From contig NZ_CP117834.1 in the NCBI RefSeq assembly GCF_028735875.1, forward strand, positions 3,088,001 to 3,152,000: 64,000 nucleotides of DNA. Direction: 5' to 3'. This DNA comes from Shouchella hunanensis (lineage in GTDB: Bacteria; Bacillota; Bacilli; Bacillales; Bacillaceae_D). Shown here piece after piece: positions 63,930 through 64,000 of the stretch; positions within the stretch are counted from its first letter, which is position 1, and the number at the start of each line of letters is the position of its first letter. Position numbers and translations under genes: made by a program. Under the pieces are notes generated by a model. That model did not search any database. It was not told where the DNA came from and saw only the letters and a list, made by a program, of their open reading frames with translations.

Positions 63930-63955
63930 TTCTGATTAGGAGAGGATGATTTCAC

Positions 63956-64000
63956 TTGACTCTTCTTGAGAGGTTAAACCTGGACCTGAAGACTGCGATG
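63956..64000 (+). CDS. yqeY: YqeY (GatB/YqeY domain), first 15 codons
   Basis: TTG 63956 opens TLLERLNLDLKTAM, the N-terminus of YqeY-type proteins (usually SLLERLN..MKxAM), truncated by the window end. RBS AGGAGAGG lies 10 bases upstream. The order rpsU-yqeY is conserved in Bacillus. YqeY resembles the tRNA-binding tail of GatB. Confidence 0.8.
   Translation, partial: MTLLERLNLDLKTAM

Overview
The window is about two thirds chromosome of an endospore-forming Firmicute of the Bacillaceae and one third prophage. The chromosomal gene order (sda, the yqeG-to-yqeM cluster, comER/comEABC, holA, rpsT, gpr, yqxA, lepA, hemW, hrcA-grpE-dnaK-dnaJ-prmA-rsmE-mtaB, yqeW, rpsU, yqeY) is the classical Bacillus order. 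A complete seven-gene Mrp Na+/H+ antiporter operon and a BCCT betaine transporter suggest a salt- or alkali-tolerant (alkaliphilic Bacillus-like) lineage. The species cannot be fixed from the sequence alone.

Positions 1 to about 19,700 are the right part of an integrated prophage whose left end lies outside the window. It runs from the tail genes (tape measure, distal tail protein, baseplate/fibre proteins including a 1325-residue protein that alternates collagen-like stretches with small repeated domains) through lysis genes (XhlA-like protein, SPP1-type holin, amidase endolysin with three C-terminal repeats), a repressor/ImmA-type immunity pair, and an AT-rich cargo zone. The cargo includes a PIN-domain protein with an apparent ATT start, a HEPN-like protein, an NTF2-like protein, an unknown protein, a lipoprotein and a decayed ATP-dependent DNA ligase. 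The prophage ends with a large serine recombinase. That recombinase faces a truncated sigK reading frame that keeps only the pro-sequence and first sigma segments, so the element is a skin-like intervening sequence in sigK, probably excised in the mother cell to rebuild the late sporulation sigma factor.

From 20.2 to 26 kb there are a HEM4-type uroporphyrinogen-III synthase, a BCCT transporter, a BclA-like collagenous spore-surface protein with a good sigma-K-type promoter, a TPP-riboswitch-controlled thiD, and the HU gene. From 26.2 to 33.5 kb lie pssA and psd (phosphatidylserine and phosphatidylethanolamine synthesis) and the mrpABCDEFG operon on the minus strand. From 33.7 to 34.5 kb lie a small putative membrane protein with an apparent ATT start, sda (an inhibitor of sporulation initiation) and a cluster of DnaA boxes plus a LexA-like palindrome.

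From 34.5 to 46.5 kb lie the ribosome-assembly/NAD cluster (yqeG, yqeH, aroE, yhbY, nadD, yqeK, rsfS, a CvfB-like gene, yqeM), the comE DNA-uptake genes and holA. From 46.5 to 64 kb lie rpsT, gpr with a sigma-G-type promoter, yqxA (spoIIP, which normally sits beside it, is absent), lepA, hemW, the CIRCE-controlled heat-shock operon with its translation-modification genes, a methyltransferase, deoC, an aldo/keto reductase, a Na/Pi cotransporter, rpsU and the first codons of yqeY.

No rRNA, tRNA, insertion sequence or CRISPR array was recognised. Functional calls come from reading motifs and gene order by eye; no database search was run.
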